Counted from the stretch's first letter, positions 1 through 7,571 are shown. The stretch is 15,826 bases of DNA from CAYWTX01 sp964461295 (GCA_964461295.1 CAYWTX010000229.1:1-15826), one strand, 5' to 3'. Notes: generated from the sequence alone by a model not told the origin. Translations and numbers: made by a program.

Positions 1-455
1 TTCTCGCCCAGCGTCACGCCGCGCTGCAGGGCCGCGTCCGCCAGGGCGGCCGCCTTGGCGCCGTCGGGACATTGCAGGGCCTGAATGAACAGCTTCTGGG
101 CGTCGGCGAACTCGGCGTTCAGCGGCTTGGCGCTGGGGTAATCGAACAGCCCCCAATCCTCGCGCTTCTGGGCGACCCGCCCGAGCTGCGCGCGGGCCAG
201 TTCCACGCTCAGGTTGTAGCTCTTGCTTCGTTCAGGCAGGCGGGGGGTCGGCAGCAGCAGCGCCCCGGCCGAGCCCGCCTCCCACAGCAGGCAGAGCCCC
301 GCCGCTCCCGGCGCGCGCTTCATGCACGTGATCTGCCCGTCCCCGGCCGCCAGGTCGGCACGCATGGGAATGCCGTCCTGACCGAAGACGTACGCGCCGG
401 CCAGGTCAATGTCCTTGGCGGGCGCTCCATTGCGGTAGGCGTCGAACCTCAGCAT
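1..455 (-). CDS. GH10 endo-1,4-beta-xylanase-like protein, N-terminal part (partial)
   Basis: The frame is open from ATG at 455 to the left edge, giving 151 codons with the C-terminus outside the window. It starts MLRFDAYRNGAPAKDIDL and has no signal peptide. It continues through a beta-rich region with the motifs LPERSKSYNLSVELAR and QKREDWGLFDYP at about residues 76-109. From memory this matches the N-terminal, non-catalytic region of planctomycete proteins annotated as GH10 endo-1,4-beta-xylanases. The GH10 barrel and its two catalytic glutamates would lie beyond the window, so the enzyme class is unproven. The start is supported by the conserved-looking N-terminus; the Shine-Dalgarno is weak (GAGTGAG about 8 nt upstream). 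A promoter at 778-805 and a roughly 320-nt leader suggest it is transcribed separately from the upstream 1264-residue gene on the same strand. It could instead be another glycoside hydrolase sharing this front domain. Confidence 0.6.
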   Translation of the reverse strand, partial: MLRFDAYRNGAPAKDIDLAGAYVFGQDGIPMRADLAAGDGQITCMKRAPGAAGLCLLWEAGSAGALLLPTPRLPERSKSYNLSVELARAQLGRVAQKREDWGLFDYPSAKPLNAEFADAQKLFIQALQCPDGAKAAALADAALQRGVTLGE

Positions 456-551
456 CAAAGCCGCTCACTCGGCGTACAAGAAGATACGGAGAATCCTGTG
501 CCCCTGTGCTGGCCAGCCGCTTTCGGCCCTCTTCCAGCTTCGCGTTTCCCG

Positions 552-582
552 CATCCGCCCCGGAGGCCCGGCAGGGCGGATG
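552..582. repeat. Inverted repeat, 9-bp perfect arms
   Basis: CATCCGCCC (552-560) pairs perfectly with GGGCGGATG (574-582) around a 13-nt loop. It lies in the predicted leader of the GH10-like gene, about 100 nt before its start. No U-tract follows on either strand, so it is not a classical intrinsic terminator. It is more likely a structured leader element or a dispersed intergenic palindrome. Confidence 0.5.
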
Positions 583-671
583 GTCCGCTTCCCGGCCCGG
601 CCGCCGGCTTCACTACCGGTTGGATTCTGCCGAGCCCTTCAGTTACGGCTGTCGGCTGCGACGCGCCGGCA

Positions 672-712
672 ACGCGGGCCTTCACGCCCGCGTGCCCCGT
701 GCCCGACACGGG
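672..712. repeat. Two adjacent perfect hairpins
   Basis: ACGCGGGC (672-679) pairs with GCCCGCGT (686-693), an 8-bp stem with a 6-nt loop. It is followed after two bases by CCCGTG (696-701) pairing with CACGGG (707-712), a 6-bp stem with a 5-nt loop. Both lie in the predicted leader of the GH10-like gene. Wordy GC palindromes of this kind are, from memory, frequent in planctomycete intergenic DNA. Confidence 0.5.
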
Positions 713-777
713 CAGCAACACCCATGCTGCCGTCCGCCCTTCCAGGCCGAGGCGTCGCCGCAACCGACTCGGGGGCG

Positions 778-805
778 ATTATACGCCCCGCGTCGGCAAA
801 CGCAA
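778..805 (-). promoter_or_regulatory. Candidate sigma70-type promoter for the GH10-like gene
   Basis: On the minus strand a -35-like TTGCGT (805-800) is followed after 16 bp by a perfect -10 TATAAT (783-778). In this very GC-rich sequence a perfect TATAAT at that spacing is unlikely by chance. The -10 lies in the loop of a GGGGCG/CGCCCC palindrome (772-789). Transcription would start near 771 and give a leader of about 315 nt before the ATG at 455. It lies about 90 bp after the stop of the heparinase-like gene, consistent with separate transcription. Confidence 0.55.
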
Positions 806-870
806 CGGGTCGCGCAGGATTGTGTCGTGGAGCCGGGCGGGGAAACTGGCCGCCGGAAGCTGGAAGAGCC

Positions 871-3800
871 TTATTTCGCCTTCAGCGTCCTACAGCGGAT
901 GGGGTGGACCGTTGCCTTGCCGTCCTTGCGGATCACCAAGCCGGCGGTGCCTTCGAATTCGATGCCCTCGGCGGAGAGTTTGAACGGCTCGATGTTCATC
1001 AGGGCGACCACCTCGCTGCCGTCGTGGAGTTTGACGGCCACGGCGCGGCCTTGTGGGTCCAGCAGGCGTGCCTGGTGGGCGGGCTCGGTCTTGTCGTGCG
1101 AGTTGAAGAGCCACGTGGCGGAGGTGCTCGGGGGCATGTCCCAGCGCAATTCGAGCGAGCCGCCGAACTTGGGCAGCGACTCGAACGGCGAGGGCATGCC
1201 GTCGGCCTCGTGATACTTGTCGTTGAGGATGTCGCGGTCGTTGACGCGGAGCATCTGGACATCCCGCGGCGGGACGTGCGAACGGAACTTCAGGTAGTCG
1301 GCGCCTTTGCACATGGCGGCCAGGAGCTCGTTCTTCCACGGCCCGGCGGGGTAGACGATCTCCATTTCGCCGACGACGTTCTGTGGCGAGGCGAGCGTCG
1401 CGCGGGCGCCGTTGACGGTCGTGCCGACAGGCTGGAACGAATGGAATCGCCAGATGGTGGGGCAGGCGCTCTCGACGTTGTCGCGGACGACGATGAGGTC
1501 AGCGGCGGCGCCGCCACCGGCCGCGGGACCGCGCGGGTGGACGAACAGCACCTGGCGGTCGTAGCCGTTCCGCAAGGCGGCGGGTGAGGGCTTGCTGAGG
1601 TCCAGATCGGGGTTGTAGGGGTACAGGCAGCGTGCGACGGCATAGTCGAACTGCCCGGCGTACTCGTCGTCGGCGATCCACGGTCCTGGGTACTTGCAGG
1701 GCAGCGGCCAGTTGTTCACGCCGACGAATTCGATCTGCGTGCCGCCGGCGGGGCCTTGCTTGTACTCGTTGCCATAGGTGCCGCCGGGCGGGCCGCCCCA
1801 GGAACTGTCGCCGAAGAAATGCACGTTGCGGAACCAGCCCCACAACGATCCCTTGTCTTCGTGGTGGTGCCCCCACGACTGGCAGGCCCGCACGACGAGA
1901 AAGCTCTCCTCGCTGCGGCCCTCGGTGCGGCTGGTGACGGCGCCGGAGGCGTTGCGCCCGTCAAACGTGCCGGCGTACGTGCCGGCCCACGCCTCGCCGT
2001 CCTTCTTCATCGTGACGACGAACATGCCCTTGCCGCCGCTGACCCACTTGTCGCCGTTGATGGTCATGTCCAGCCGCAACTCGACCTTGTCGGCGGCCTT
2101 GCCGGCGGTCAACGTGCCGGCGTGATCGGCCTGGTTGAACTTGGGCGCGCGGGCGGCGACGGGGCTTCTCCAGCCGCCGTCGGGCGTGGGGCGCAGCACG
2201 ACGAAGAGGTCGGCGCCGGCGGCCTTGGCGTCGCGGGTCAGCGCGCCTTGCAGCGTCAGCACGGCGGCCTGCTCATCGCGCCCGGTGGCGCGCAGCACCG
2301 AGCCGTAGCCGCGCAGGTAGCGGCTGGAGAGGTCGGGTTTTTCGGGTTCGACGCCTGCTGGGGGCAGGCCGCCGTCCTCTCGTATCATCCACGCCACACC
2401 GCGGACGATCTTCTTCACTTCCGGGCTCTGCGCGTCGGTGAACACGTTGACGATGGTCTTGAACCGGTCGGCGGGGCCGCCGCGGCTCTGGCCGTGATCG
2501 CCCACGGCGGGCACGACGCGGTTGCCCCACTCGGCGTCGATGGGGGAGTGGACGTAAAGGAAGAACTCGATCATGCGCGCGAAGCGGACGTCCTCGATGA
2601 AGTTCTTCCGTTTGCTGTTCTTCAGGGCGGTGGCCAGCGGCCCGACCACGCTGATGGTGTGCCCGGCGTAGCCGTGGCTTTCCTCCCAGCAGCCGCTGCC
2701 GGGATAGACGTACCGGTCCAGGGCCATGTCGAAGCTCTTCTCGCCGTGGCGGATGAACCGCTCGGCCTCGGGGTGGCCCATCCTGGCAAGCTTCAGGCCG
2801 TTGGAGGTGATGTAGCGGTAGAGGTCGGCGTTGAAGTTCATGTTCTCCATGCCCTGGTAGAACGGGTTGATGGCCTCCGGGTCGCTCCAGGGGAGCATCG
2901 CGCGGAAGCTGGGATAGGCCGAGTCGTCGGCGGCCATGTAGCACGTGGCGGCCTGCTGCGCCATGGCGAGGATGTCTCCGCCCTTGGCGAAGGAGGGTTG
3001 GACCTTGCCGTCCCACCCGGCCGCGGGCGGCGCCGCGCCGCGGATGTGGCCTTCCGAGCCGTTGTAGGTCTGCATGCCGGCGCGCCCGTTGGCGCCCAGC
3101 ATCACGCTGGCGGGCTGCCCGCCGACCGTGCCTCCCGCCGGCGGGGCGGTGTCCTCGGGCGCCACGCCGCTGCCGTCGCTGTTCCACACCAGCGGCGTGC
3201 GCATCAGGCGGTCCAGCGGCCAGATGCCCTCCAGCACGTGCGCCTTGGCGAGCCAGAACCGCTCGGCGGCGGGCACGGCGAAGATGGCCCACTCGCGGTG
3301 AGCGCCGCGCTTGCCGTCGGCGGCGGGCAGGTCCTCCAGCCACGCCTCCATGGCGATGCGGAGCCTGGCCCCGGCCAGGCCGACGACGCCGCGCGTGGCG
3401 CGGTCGCCGGGCACCTCGGGGCGCATGTACTGGTCGACGTGGTTGACCTTCGCCTTGGTCCACAGGTCGGGGCGGACGTAGAAGCCGCCGACGCACAGCC
3501 CCTTTCCGGGCGGCGTCATGATGTTGCCGGCCCGCATGGACACGCCGTCATACGTGTAGGGGGTTTCCCGGAATTCGGCGGCGGCGGGGGGGTTCTGCGG
3601 CGGGCTGGGCTTCCTCTTGGGGTCCTTCGTGGCGCCGCCTTCCCACTTGGCGAGGGCCTCCTTGTATCGTTCCAGGTCGCGCTCGTGGCGGGAGAGGGTC
3701 TCGGCGTAAGCCGCTGCCACCGAGGAGACGTCGGGGCTCTTGAGGCCGATGGTCTCCTGCTTGCCGCGGAAGTAGTTGTGCTGCGTCCAGATCACCAGAC

Positions 3801-4665
3801 GGGCCAGGCCCTTCTGTCCGGGCTGGAGGACGAAATCCTCGGCCGGGTTGGGCGCGGTGATCTCCTTCCAGCCGTACAGGCCGCTGTCGGTCATGCGGAA
3901 AAGAGCGTCGGTGAACCAGTCGTCGTAGTTGAAGACGAACTTGGACGCCCCGCCGACGTCGAAGTCCTCGACGAGTTGGACGTAGGGCTTCGACGGATAC
4001 ACGCGTGCCCGCACGCGGTAGCTGCGCCCGCCCTCGAACGCATACGTGATTTTCGACTCGAAGTACACCGGCCCGAGGCTCGTCTGGCAGGCGACTTTCT
4101 CCACGCGCAGGGTGCTGTCGAGATACCCGCTGCCGATCCACTTGCCGCTGTCGTTGGTGTCGGCCGCGTCGCGGCGGATGGATGCCACCGGCCCCGGCAG
4201 CACGAACGCGGAGGCCGGCACGTCGAACGTCGCGCCGCCGGTGGGGATCTTCGCGGAGATGACGCTGTTGGTGACGGTGGAGACCTCGATGGGGCCGATC
4301 TTCCCCGGCGCGCTCACCGCGGCGGCCGGCGGCCCTTTACCGGCGCCGCTGCCGTCGGTGGTCACCGTGTGGAGGACCTGGCGATGGTTGGGGTCCATCG
4401 TCGCCAGCGTCCAGAGGCGAGCCCTCTTCACGGCCGCCGGCGTCCCCTCCAGAACCTCCACCTGGCAGGGCCCCGGGCGCAGGCCGATCTTGTCGGCCGC
4501 GACGGGTCTGCCGAACGTCACGTCGCAACTGACCGGCTCGCGGTCGTAGCGCACGCCGAAGTACTCGTTGACGGCGAACTTCGCCGGCGTCTGCGCCGCA
4601 GCGGCCGAGCACGCCGCCAGGAACATCCCCATCGCAACGGTGTATCTGTGTTCATCCGTGTTCAT
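871..4665 (-). CDS. Large exported heparinase II/III-like protein (1264 aa)
   Basis: Third gene of the minus-strand trio. The N-terminus has an Arg-containing head, a hydrophobic stretch ending FLAACSAAAA and a likely cleavage before QTP, so export is expected; LAAC is also a weak lipobox. Residues about 140-470 form a beta-rich domain shared with the 334-residue upstream neighbour, interrupted by a charged Lys/Glu/Pro linker at about 315-365. Residues about 560-800 are helix-rich (toroid-like, with CWEESHGYAGH) and end in YGSVLRATG. Residues about 920-960 carry SWGHHHEDKGSLWGW, resembling the His/Asp signature of heparinase II/III-type lyases. A beta-sandwich C-terminus follows. About 110 residues (810-920) look like a domain inserted between the toroid and the HHHEDKG motif. 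The likely role is cleavage of an acidic polysaccharide outside the cytoplasm; the substrate is unknown. I chose ATG 4665; the adjacent GTG 4668 and ATG 4632 are alternatives, and none has a convincing Shine-Dalgarno. Confidence 0.72.
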   Translation of the reverse strand: MNTDEHRYTVAMGMFLAACSAAAAQTPAKFAVNEYFGVRYDREPVSCDVTFGRPVAADKIGLRPGPCQVEVLEGTPAAVKRARLWTLATMDPNHRQVLHTVTTDGSGAGKGPPAAAVSAPGKIGPIEVSTVTNSVISAKIPTGGATFDVPASAFVLPGPVASIRRDAADTNDSGKWIGSGYLDSTLRVEKVACQTSLGPVYFESKITYAFEGGRSYRVRARVYPSKPYVQLVEDFDVGGASKFVFNYDDWFTDALFRMTDSGLYGWKEITAPNPAEDFVLQPGQKGLARLVIWTQHNYFRGKQETIGLKSPDVSSVAAAYAETLSRHERDLERYKEALAKWEGGATKDPKRKPSPPQNPPAAAEFRETPYTYDGVSMRAGNIMTPPGKGLCVGGFYVRPDLWTKAKVNHVDQYMRPEVPGDRATRGVVGLAGARLRIAMEAWLEDLPAADGKRGAHREWAIFAVPAAERFWLAKAHVLEGIWPLDRLMRTPLVWNSDGSGVAPEDTAPPAGGTVGGQPASVMLGANGRAGMQTYNGSEGHIRGAAPPAAGWDGKVQPSFAKGGDILAMAQQAATCYMAADDSAYPSFRAMLPWSDPEAINPFYQGMENMNFNADLYRYITSNGLKLARMGHPEAERFIRHGEKSFDMALDRYVYPGSGCWEESHGYAGHTISVVGPLATALKNSKRKNFIEDVRFARMIEFFLYVHSPIDAEWGNRVVPAVGDHGQSRGGPADRFKTIVNVFTDAQSPEVKKIVRGVAWMIREDGGLPPAGVEPEKPDLSSRYLRGYGSVLRATGRDEQAAVLTLQGALTRDAKAAGADLFVVLRPTPDGGWRSPVAARAPKFNQADHAGTLTAGKAADKVELRLDMTINGDKWVSGGKGMFVVTMKKDGEAWAGTYAGTFDGRNASGAVTSRTEGRSEESFLVVRACQSWGHHHEDKGSLWGWFRNVHFFGDSSWGGPPGGTYGNEYKQGPAGGTQIEFVGVNNWPLPCKYPGPWIADDEYAGQFDYAVARCLYPYNPDLDLSKPSPAALRNGYDRQVLFVHPRGPAAGGGAAADLIVVRDNVESACPTIWRFHSFQPVGTTVNGARATLASPQNVVGEMEIVYPAGPWKNELLAAMCKGADYLKFRSHVPPRDVQMLRVNDRDILNDKYHEADGMPSPFESLPKFGGSLELRWDMPPSTSATWLFNSHDKTEPAHQARLLDPQGRAVAVKLHDGSEVVALMNIEPFKLSAEGIEFEGTAGLVIRKDGKATVHPIRCRTLKAK

Positions 4666-4703
4666 CACGGCTGGTTCTCTTGTCTCTGCGTCTCTGCGTC
4701 CTG
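4643..4703. repeat. Low-complexity repeat words overlapping a gene start
   Basis: Two copies of GTGTTCATC (4648-4656 and 4658-4666) and a tandem pair of TCTCTGCG (4683-4698) lie between two operon genes. On the minus strand the first reads ATGAACACGGATGAACACAG and encodes MNTDEHR at the start of the heparinase-like protein. From memory, such 'NTDEHR' and 'CTCTGCGTCTCTGCG' words are common intergenic repeats in Planctomycetes and Verrucomicrobia. They fill most of the gap and seem to supply the downstream start codon. Confidence 0.6.
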
Positions 4704-4719
4704 GAGGTCCGAGCGCGTG

Positions 4720-5724
4720 CTACCGGTTGGCCGCCATCGTTCGCTTGAACGCTTCGGGGATGTCCGCCTTCTTCTCAGGCTTGGCGAGGGCCGCGAAGCC
4801 CAGCTTGCGTGTGCCGGCGCCCAGGCTCATCTCGATCGTCACGTGCCCTTCGTACAGGCTCTTGCCCAGCATGCCGGCCGTGCGCGGGTTGGGCGTCGAA
4901 TCGCTCTTGGTTTCCGGTCCCAGGAAATGCCGGCTGCCCGGATCGCCGGGCAGTTGACGATGCTGCCAGAGTTGGATGCTCATCTGGTCGCCGTTCTTCC
5001 AGTTCGCCACGTCGCGGCACCAGAACCCGGCCACGTCCCTCTTGGCCGCATCAGCGCTGAGCACCGCGGCCGCGCCGGGACGGTCTTCCGGTCTGGCGGC
5101 GGGCCTGTTCGGATCGGCCGGTTTGGCTGGCGCCGCGGCCGGGTTGATCGTCACCTCCGTGCGGTCGTAGTAGCACGGCATGTACAGGAACGCGTGGTTC
5201 GTCCCGGCCAGGTTCACCGCGAACGCCGCGGCCGCTTCCCAGTCGCCGTACGTGCAGTCGAACACGTACAGGTTCCGGGGGCCGAGGTTGCTTTCCTCCT
5301 CCAGCAGGATCGCGCCGTTAGCGGCGGTGAGCTTCGCCTTGTAGCTCTTGCCCTCCTGGAACGTGTAGACCATCTCGACCGTGTTGGCCTTGAGGCTGCC
5401 TTCGAACTTGAGCAGGCGCGGGAGCGTTTCGAGATACCCGTGTCCGCGCCAGACGCCGTCGGCGCCCTTGAAGGCGGCGATCGGGCCGGGGATGGTGTAG
5501 TTGGGCGCTCCGCCCTTGGGGGCCAGGTACGAGCCGGACGGCGCCCTGACGGCGAAGGCGCCCGCGCTCAATTCGGCCAGGGCGATCGCCAGCTTGGGAG
5601 GCGGACTGGTCCTGGGGCTGTTCTCGCCGCCGATGGGCGGCACGAGCGGAAGGTCGCCCTTGGGCGTACCGGCCAAGGCTGCCGAGGCAAGAAGACCGAG
5701 GACGAAAAGGCTCACGATGCGCAT
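4720..5724 (-). CDS. Secreted 334-aa protein paralogous to the N-terminus of the heparinase-like neighbour
   Basis: The start at 5724 is set by AAGGAG about 7 nt upstream and by a textbook signal peptide: MRIVSLFVLGLLASAALA, with cleavage near ALAG at residues 17-19. Residues 79-165 (IPGPIAAF, GHGYLETLPRLLKFEG, YTFQEGKSYKA, YVFDCTYGDW) align by eye with residues about 156-250 of the 1264-residue neighbour. Residues 231-315 (VAGFWCRDVANW, LPGD, GHVTIEM, AALAKPE) align with about 392-468. Between them is a Pro/Ala-rich linker (195-220) where the neighbour has a charged linker. The protein ends where the neighbour enters its lyase-like part, so it has no catalytic region. It lies 47 bp after the preceding gene and about 54 bp before the next, probably co-transcribed. 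The family is not recognised. It may be a binding partner, a helper domain or a truncated duplicate. Confidence 0.75.
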   Translation of the reverse strand: MRIVSLFVLGLLASAALAGTPKGDLPLVPPIGGENSPRTSPPPKLAIALAELSAGAFAVRAPSGSYLAPKGGAPNYTIPGPIAAFKGADGVWRGHGYLETLPRLLKFEGSLKANTVEMVYTFQEGKSYKAKLTAANGAILLEEESNLGPRNLYVFDCTYGDWEAAAAFAVNLAGTNHAFLYMPCYYDRTEVTINPAAAPAKPADPNRPAARPEDRPGAAAVLSADAAKRDVAGFWCRDVANWKNGDQMSIQLWQHRQLPGDPGSRHFLGPETKSDSTPNPRTAGMLGKSLYEGHVTIEMSLGAGTRKLGFAALAKPEKKADIPEAFKRTMAANR

Positions 5725-5771
5725 ATGCTCTCCTTCAGGAAACGGATCCGTCGGATCGGACCGATCGACTT

Positions 5772-7394
5772 TCACTTCGCTTCCGCGAACTGGAAGTCGT
5801 CCAGGTACACCGTGCAGTTCTGTGCGTGAAAGCTGAGCTGGATGAACGGGCCCCAGTTGGGCGTCGTCAGTTCGAAGCTCACTTTCTGCCACTCCGGCGA
5901 CGCCTTCACCACGTTGCTCTTGTAGGTCTCCGCCGGCTTGTCCACGTGCGGCGACCATTCATACGTCCAGCCGCCGATCCACGCCTCGCCGGGGCCCGCC
6001 GGACTGAACTCCGGCACCGCGCCCGGCTTCTTGCCGCGCTTCACCGCCGCCTCGGCCGCCGCCTTCGCCTTCTCGATGGCGGTCTTCCGCGCCTCGTCGG
6101 CGCCCTTACGCTCCTCGTCGGTGAAGTCCACCACCTTCACCCACGCCTCGCAGACGTACCGGGTGCCGGGCTTGAGATTGATCTGCGGATCGCCGTGCCC
6201 GGTGGCGCCCGTGAAGGTGATCGACTTCCTGCCGCTGCGGGCGAACTTCTCGGTCACGGTCGCGTTGGTGTTCCACGGCATGCCGCGCAGCCGCCCGCTG
6301 ATGTCCATCGGCTGGTTCTCGAAGTCCTCCAGCACGCCCATCCGGATCATCAGCTTCGTCTCGCCCTTGTGCAGCAGTTCCATGTTGTCCCAGGCGTACC
6401 TGGTCAGCTCCGGCGGCAGGGCGTGCATCCGCAGACGCACCCCGCCGTTGTGCTTCAGTCCGTCCTTCTCGGGGGCGTCCTTGGGCCACGGCAGGACGTA
6501 GTCGAGGTCCGTGTGCGCGCCGCACACGCCCAGCCTGGCGTTGCCGTTGCCCTTGGTCAGCGTCAGCGTCGGGCTCCAGCCGGTCTCGTCGTTCAGGAAG
6601 CTCACGAACCCGCCGTCACGAAGGTTCTCCGTGCCGTGCTGCTTCGTGCACCCGTGGTTGCACGCGTAGCCGATGATCCCCTTGCTTCCCGGCCGCGTGA
6701 TCGCGTGCCGGTAGCACGTGGCCTGCCCGGGGAACAGCAGGTATCGCCCGCTGGTGGTGGCGCTGCTGTACTCGTAGCTGCCCGGCGGCTGGTCGGTCCA
6801 GATGTCGTACGTCGCGTCCACCACGTAGCCGAGCTGCGGATGCACCAGGAGGGTGATCGTGTTCTTCGAGTCCACCTTCACCTTCTTGCCCTTGGTGCTG
6901 TGCGCCCAGCGTTCGAACGCCGTCTGGCCCTTGTACTGGCGAGTGAGGATCAGCTTCCCGCCGTCCACCTTCCACTGGTAGCTCTCCGGCGTGGTGCCGT
7001 ACGCCTCCGGAATGAAGTTGTTCGTCCGCAGCTCGGTCCCCACGGCCGTGTCGATGTGCCACCGTTCCTTGGGGAAGGGGACCTTGGCGGGCGCCAGGCC
7101 GGGGCGGAAGTCCTGCACGTAGATCGTGCCGGTGTGGAAGCCCGCCAGCGGCATGACGGCCATCACGCCCTCGCCGTCGCGGATGATCCAGAACTTCCAG
7201 ACTTCCGGCCCGTTCTTGCCTTGGAACGTCACGTCCTCGACCCGGGTCGACCAGGCCGGCTTGTAGTCCCTGAAGCGCGCCGGCGGGTCCAGCTTAGCCA
7301 GCAGGTCGTCGACCTCGTCCGCCGAGGCGACGGGCAGACCGGCGGCGGCCGTTAGTCCCAACGCGAGCATGGCCGACAGAATGCGGTTCAGCAT
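5772..7394 (-). CDS. Secreted 540-aa protein of unknown function with CBM-like C-terminus
   Basis: First gene of the minus-strand trio. ATG 7394 is chosen because GAAGGAG lies 8 nt upstream and the product starts with a signal peptide (MLNRILSAMLALGLTAAAG, cleavage near VASA at 22-25); a TTG six bases earlier is too close to the Shine-Dalgarno. Residues about 30-355 are beta-rich with many aromatics and five cysteines, including C245 and C249 in ACNHGCTKQH and C291. I do not recognise this part. Residues about 355-540 (LEDFENQPMDISGRLRG, INLKPGTRYVCEAWVKV, EWQKVSFEL, VYLDDFQFAEA) have the pattern of a CBM4/9/22-type jelly-roll. A Lys/Ala/Glu helical insert sits at about 425-457. A carbohydrate-binding or polysaccharide-modifying role fits the lyase-like downstream gene, but no catalytic residues can be named. 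The short gap to the next gene carries a GATCGG-A-CCGATC dyad (5754-5766). Confidence 0.78.
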   Translation of the reverse strand: MLNRILSAMLALGLTAAAGLPVASADEVDDLLAKLDPPARFRDYKPAWSTRVEDVTFQGKNGPEVWKFWIIRDGEGVMAVMPLAGFHTGTIYVQDFRPGLAPAKVPFPKERWHIDTAVGTELRTNNFIPEAYGTTPESYQWKVDGGKLILTRQYKGQTAFERWAHSTKGKKVKVDSKNTITLLVHPQLGYVVDATYDIWTDQPPGSYEYSSATTSGRYLLFPGQATCYRHAITRPGSKGIIGYACNHGCTKQHGTENLRDGGFVSFLNDETGWSPTLTLTKGNGNARLGVCGAHTDLDYVLPWPKDAPEKDGLKHNGGVRLRMHALPPELTRYAWDNMELLHKGETKLMIRMGVLEDFENQPMDISGRLRGMPWNTNATVTEKFARSGRKSITFTGATGHGDPQINLKPGTRYVCEAWVKVVDFTDEERKGADEARKTAIEKAKAAAEAAVKRGKKPGAVPEFSPAGPGEAWIGGWTYEWSPHVDKPAETYKSNVVKASPEWQKVSFELTTPNWGPFIQLSFHAQNCTVYLDDFQFAEAK

Positions 7395-7458
7395 GAGCAA
7401 CGCTCCTTCACCGGTTGAACCCCGGATGTGCCTCCCAGGACGTGGAAGATTTCAGAAG

Positions 7459-7471
7459 TTGCGCGACGCAA
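7459..7471. promoter_or_regulatory. Possible operator dyad TTGCG-N3-CGCAA
   Basis: A perfect 5-bp inverted repeat with a 3-bp centre lies about 65 bp upstream of the 540-residue secreted protein, between its candidate promoter and its start. The size suits a dimeric DNA-binding regulator, but short dyads also occur by chance and no regulator gene is nearby. Confidence 0.2.
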
Positions 7472-7571
7472 ATCCGGGCAAGGCGGCGTGGGGGTGGCGT
7501 GGTTGTTGCCGTAGTGGAGTGTGTTCGGCCGTTGCGATCCTGCCATGCAGTCCTGTGCCTTTCAGCCGTCG

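Larger units (their letters stand above)
456..870. other. 415-bp intergenic region: promoter and structured leader of the GH10-like gene
   Basis: No credible gene lies between the stop of the heparinase-like gene and the start of the GH10-like gene. The stretch holds a perfect TATAAT on the minus strand and at least four perfect inverted repeats: arms 552-560/574-582, 672-679/686-693, 696-701/707-712 and 772-777/784-789. The last overlaps the -10 box. A 102-codon minus-strand frame crosses the region and ends TGATG on the GH10-like start, but it is made of palindromic words and has no recognisable protein features. I treat the stretch as untranslated leader plus dispersed intergenic repeat. 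Confidence 0.6.

Noticed and set aside
455..763. A 102-codon minus-strand frame ending TGATG on the GH10-like start, suggesting translational coupling
   Set aside because: Its sequence is built from the palindromic repeat words, with no domain and a poor start. More likely a by-product of GC-rich repeat DNA.
872..1640. Several 90-150-codon frames on both strands inside the C-terminal part of the heparinase-like gene
   Set aside because: All overlap the long minus frame, have Arg/Pro-rich composition and no motif.
5743..5766. CGGATCCG and GATCGG-A-CCGATC dyads between two operon genes as a terminator or operator
   Set aside because: Too short, with no T-run, in a 47-bp gap of a probable operon; kept only as a remark.
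1756..5829. A 1357-codon open frame on the plus strand, antisense to two secreted-protein genes
   Set aside because: The sequence is typical of the antisense of GC-rich codons (Val/Ala/Gly/Arg/His-rich, no domain). The minus-strand frames have signal peptides, a Shine-Dalgarno and family motifs.
5826..7355. A 509-codon plus-strand frame opposite the 540-residue secreted protein
   Set aside because: Same antisense bias, no recognisable motif, and no ribosome-binding site or promoter.
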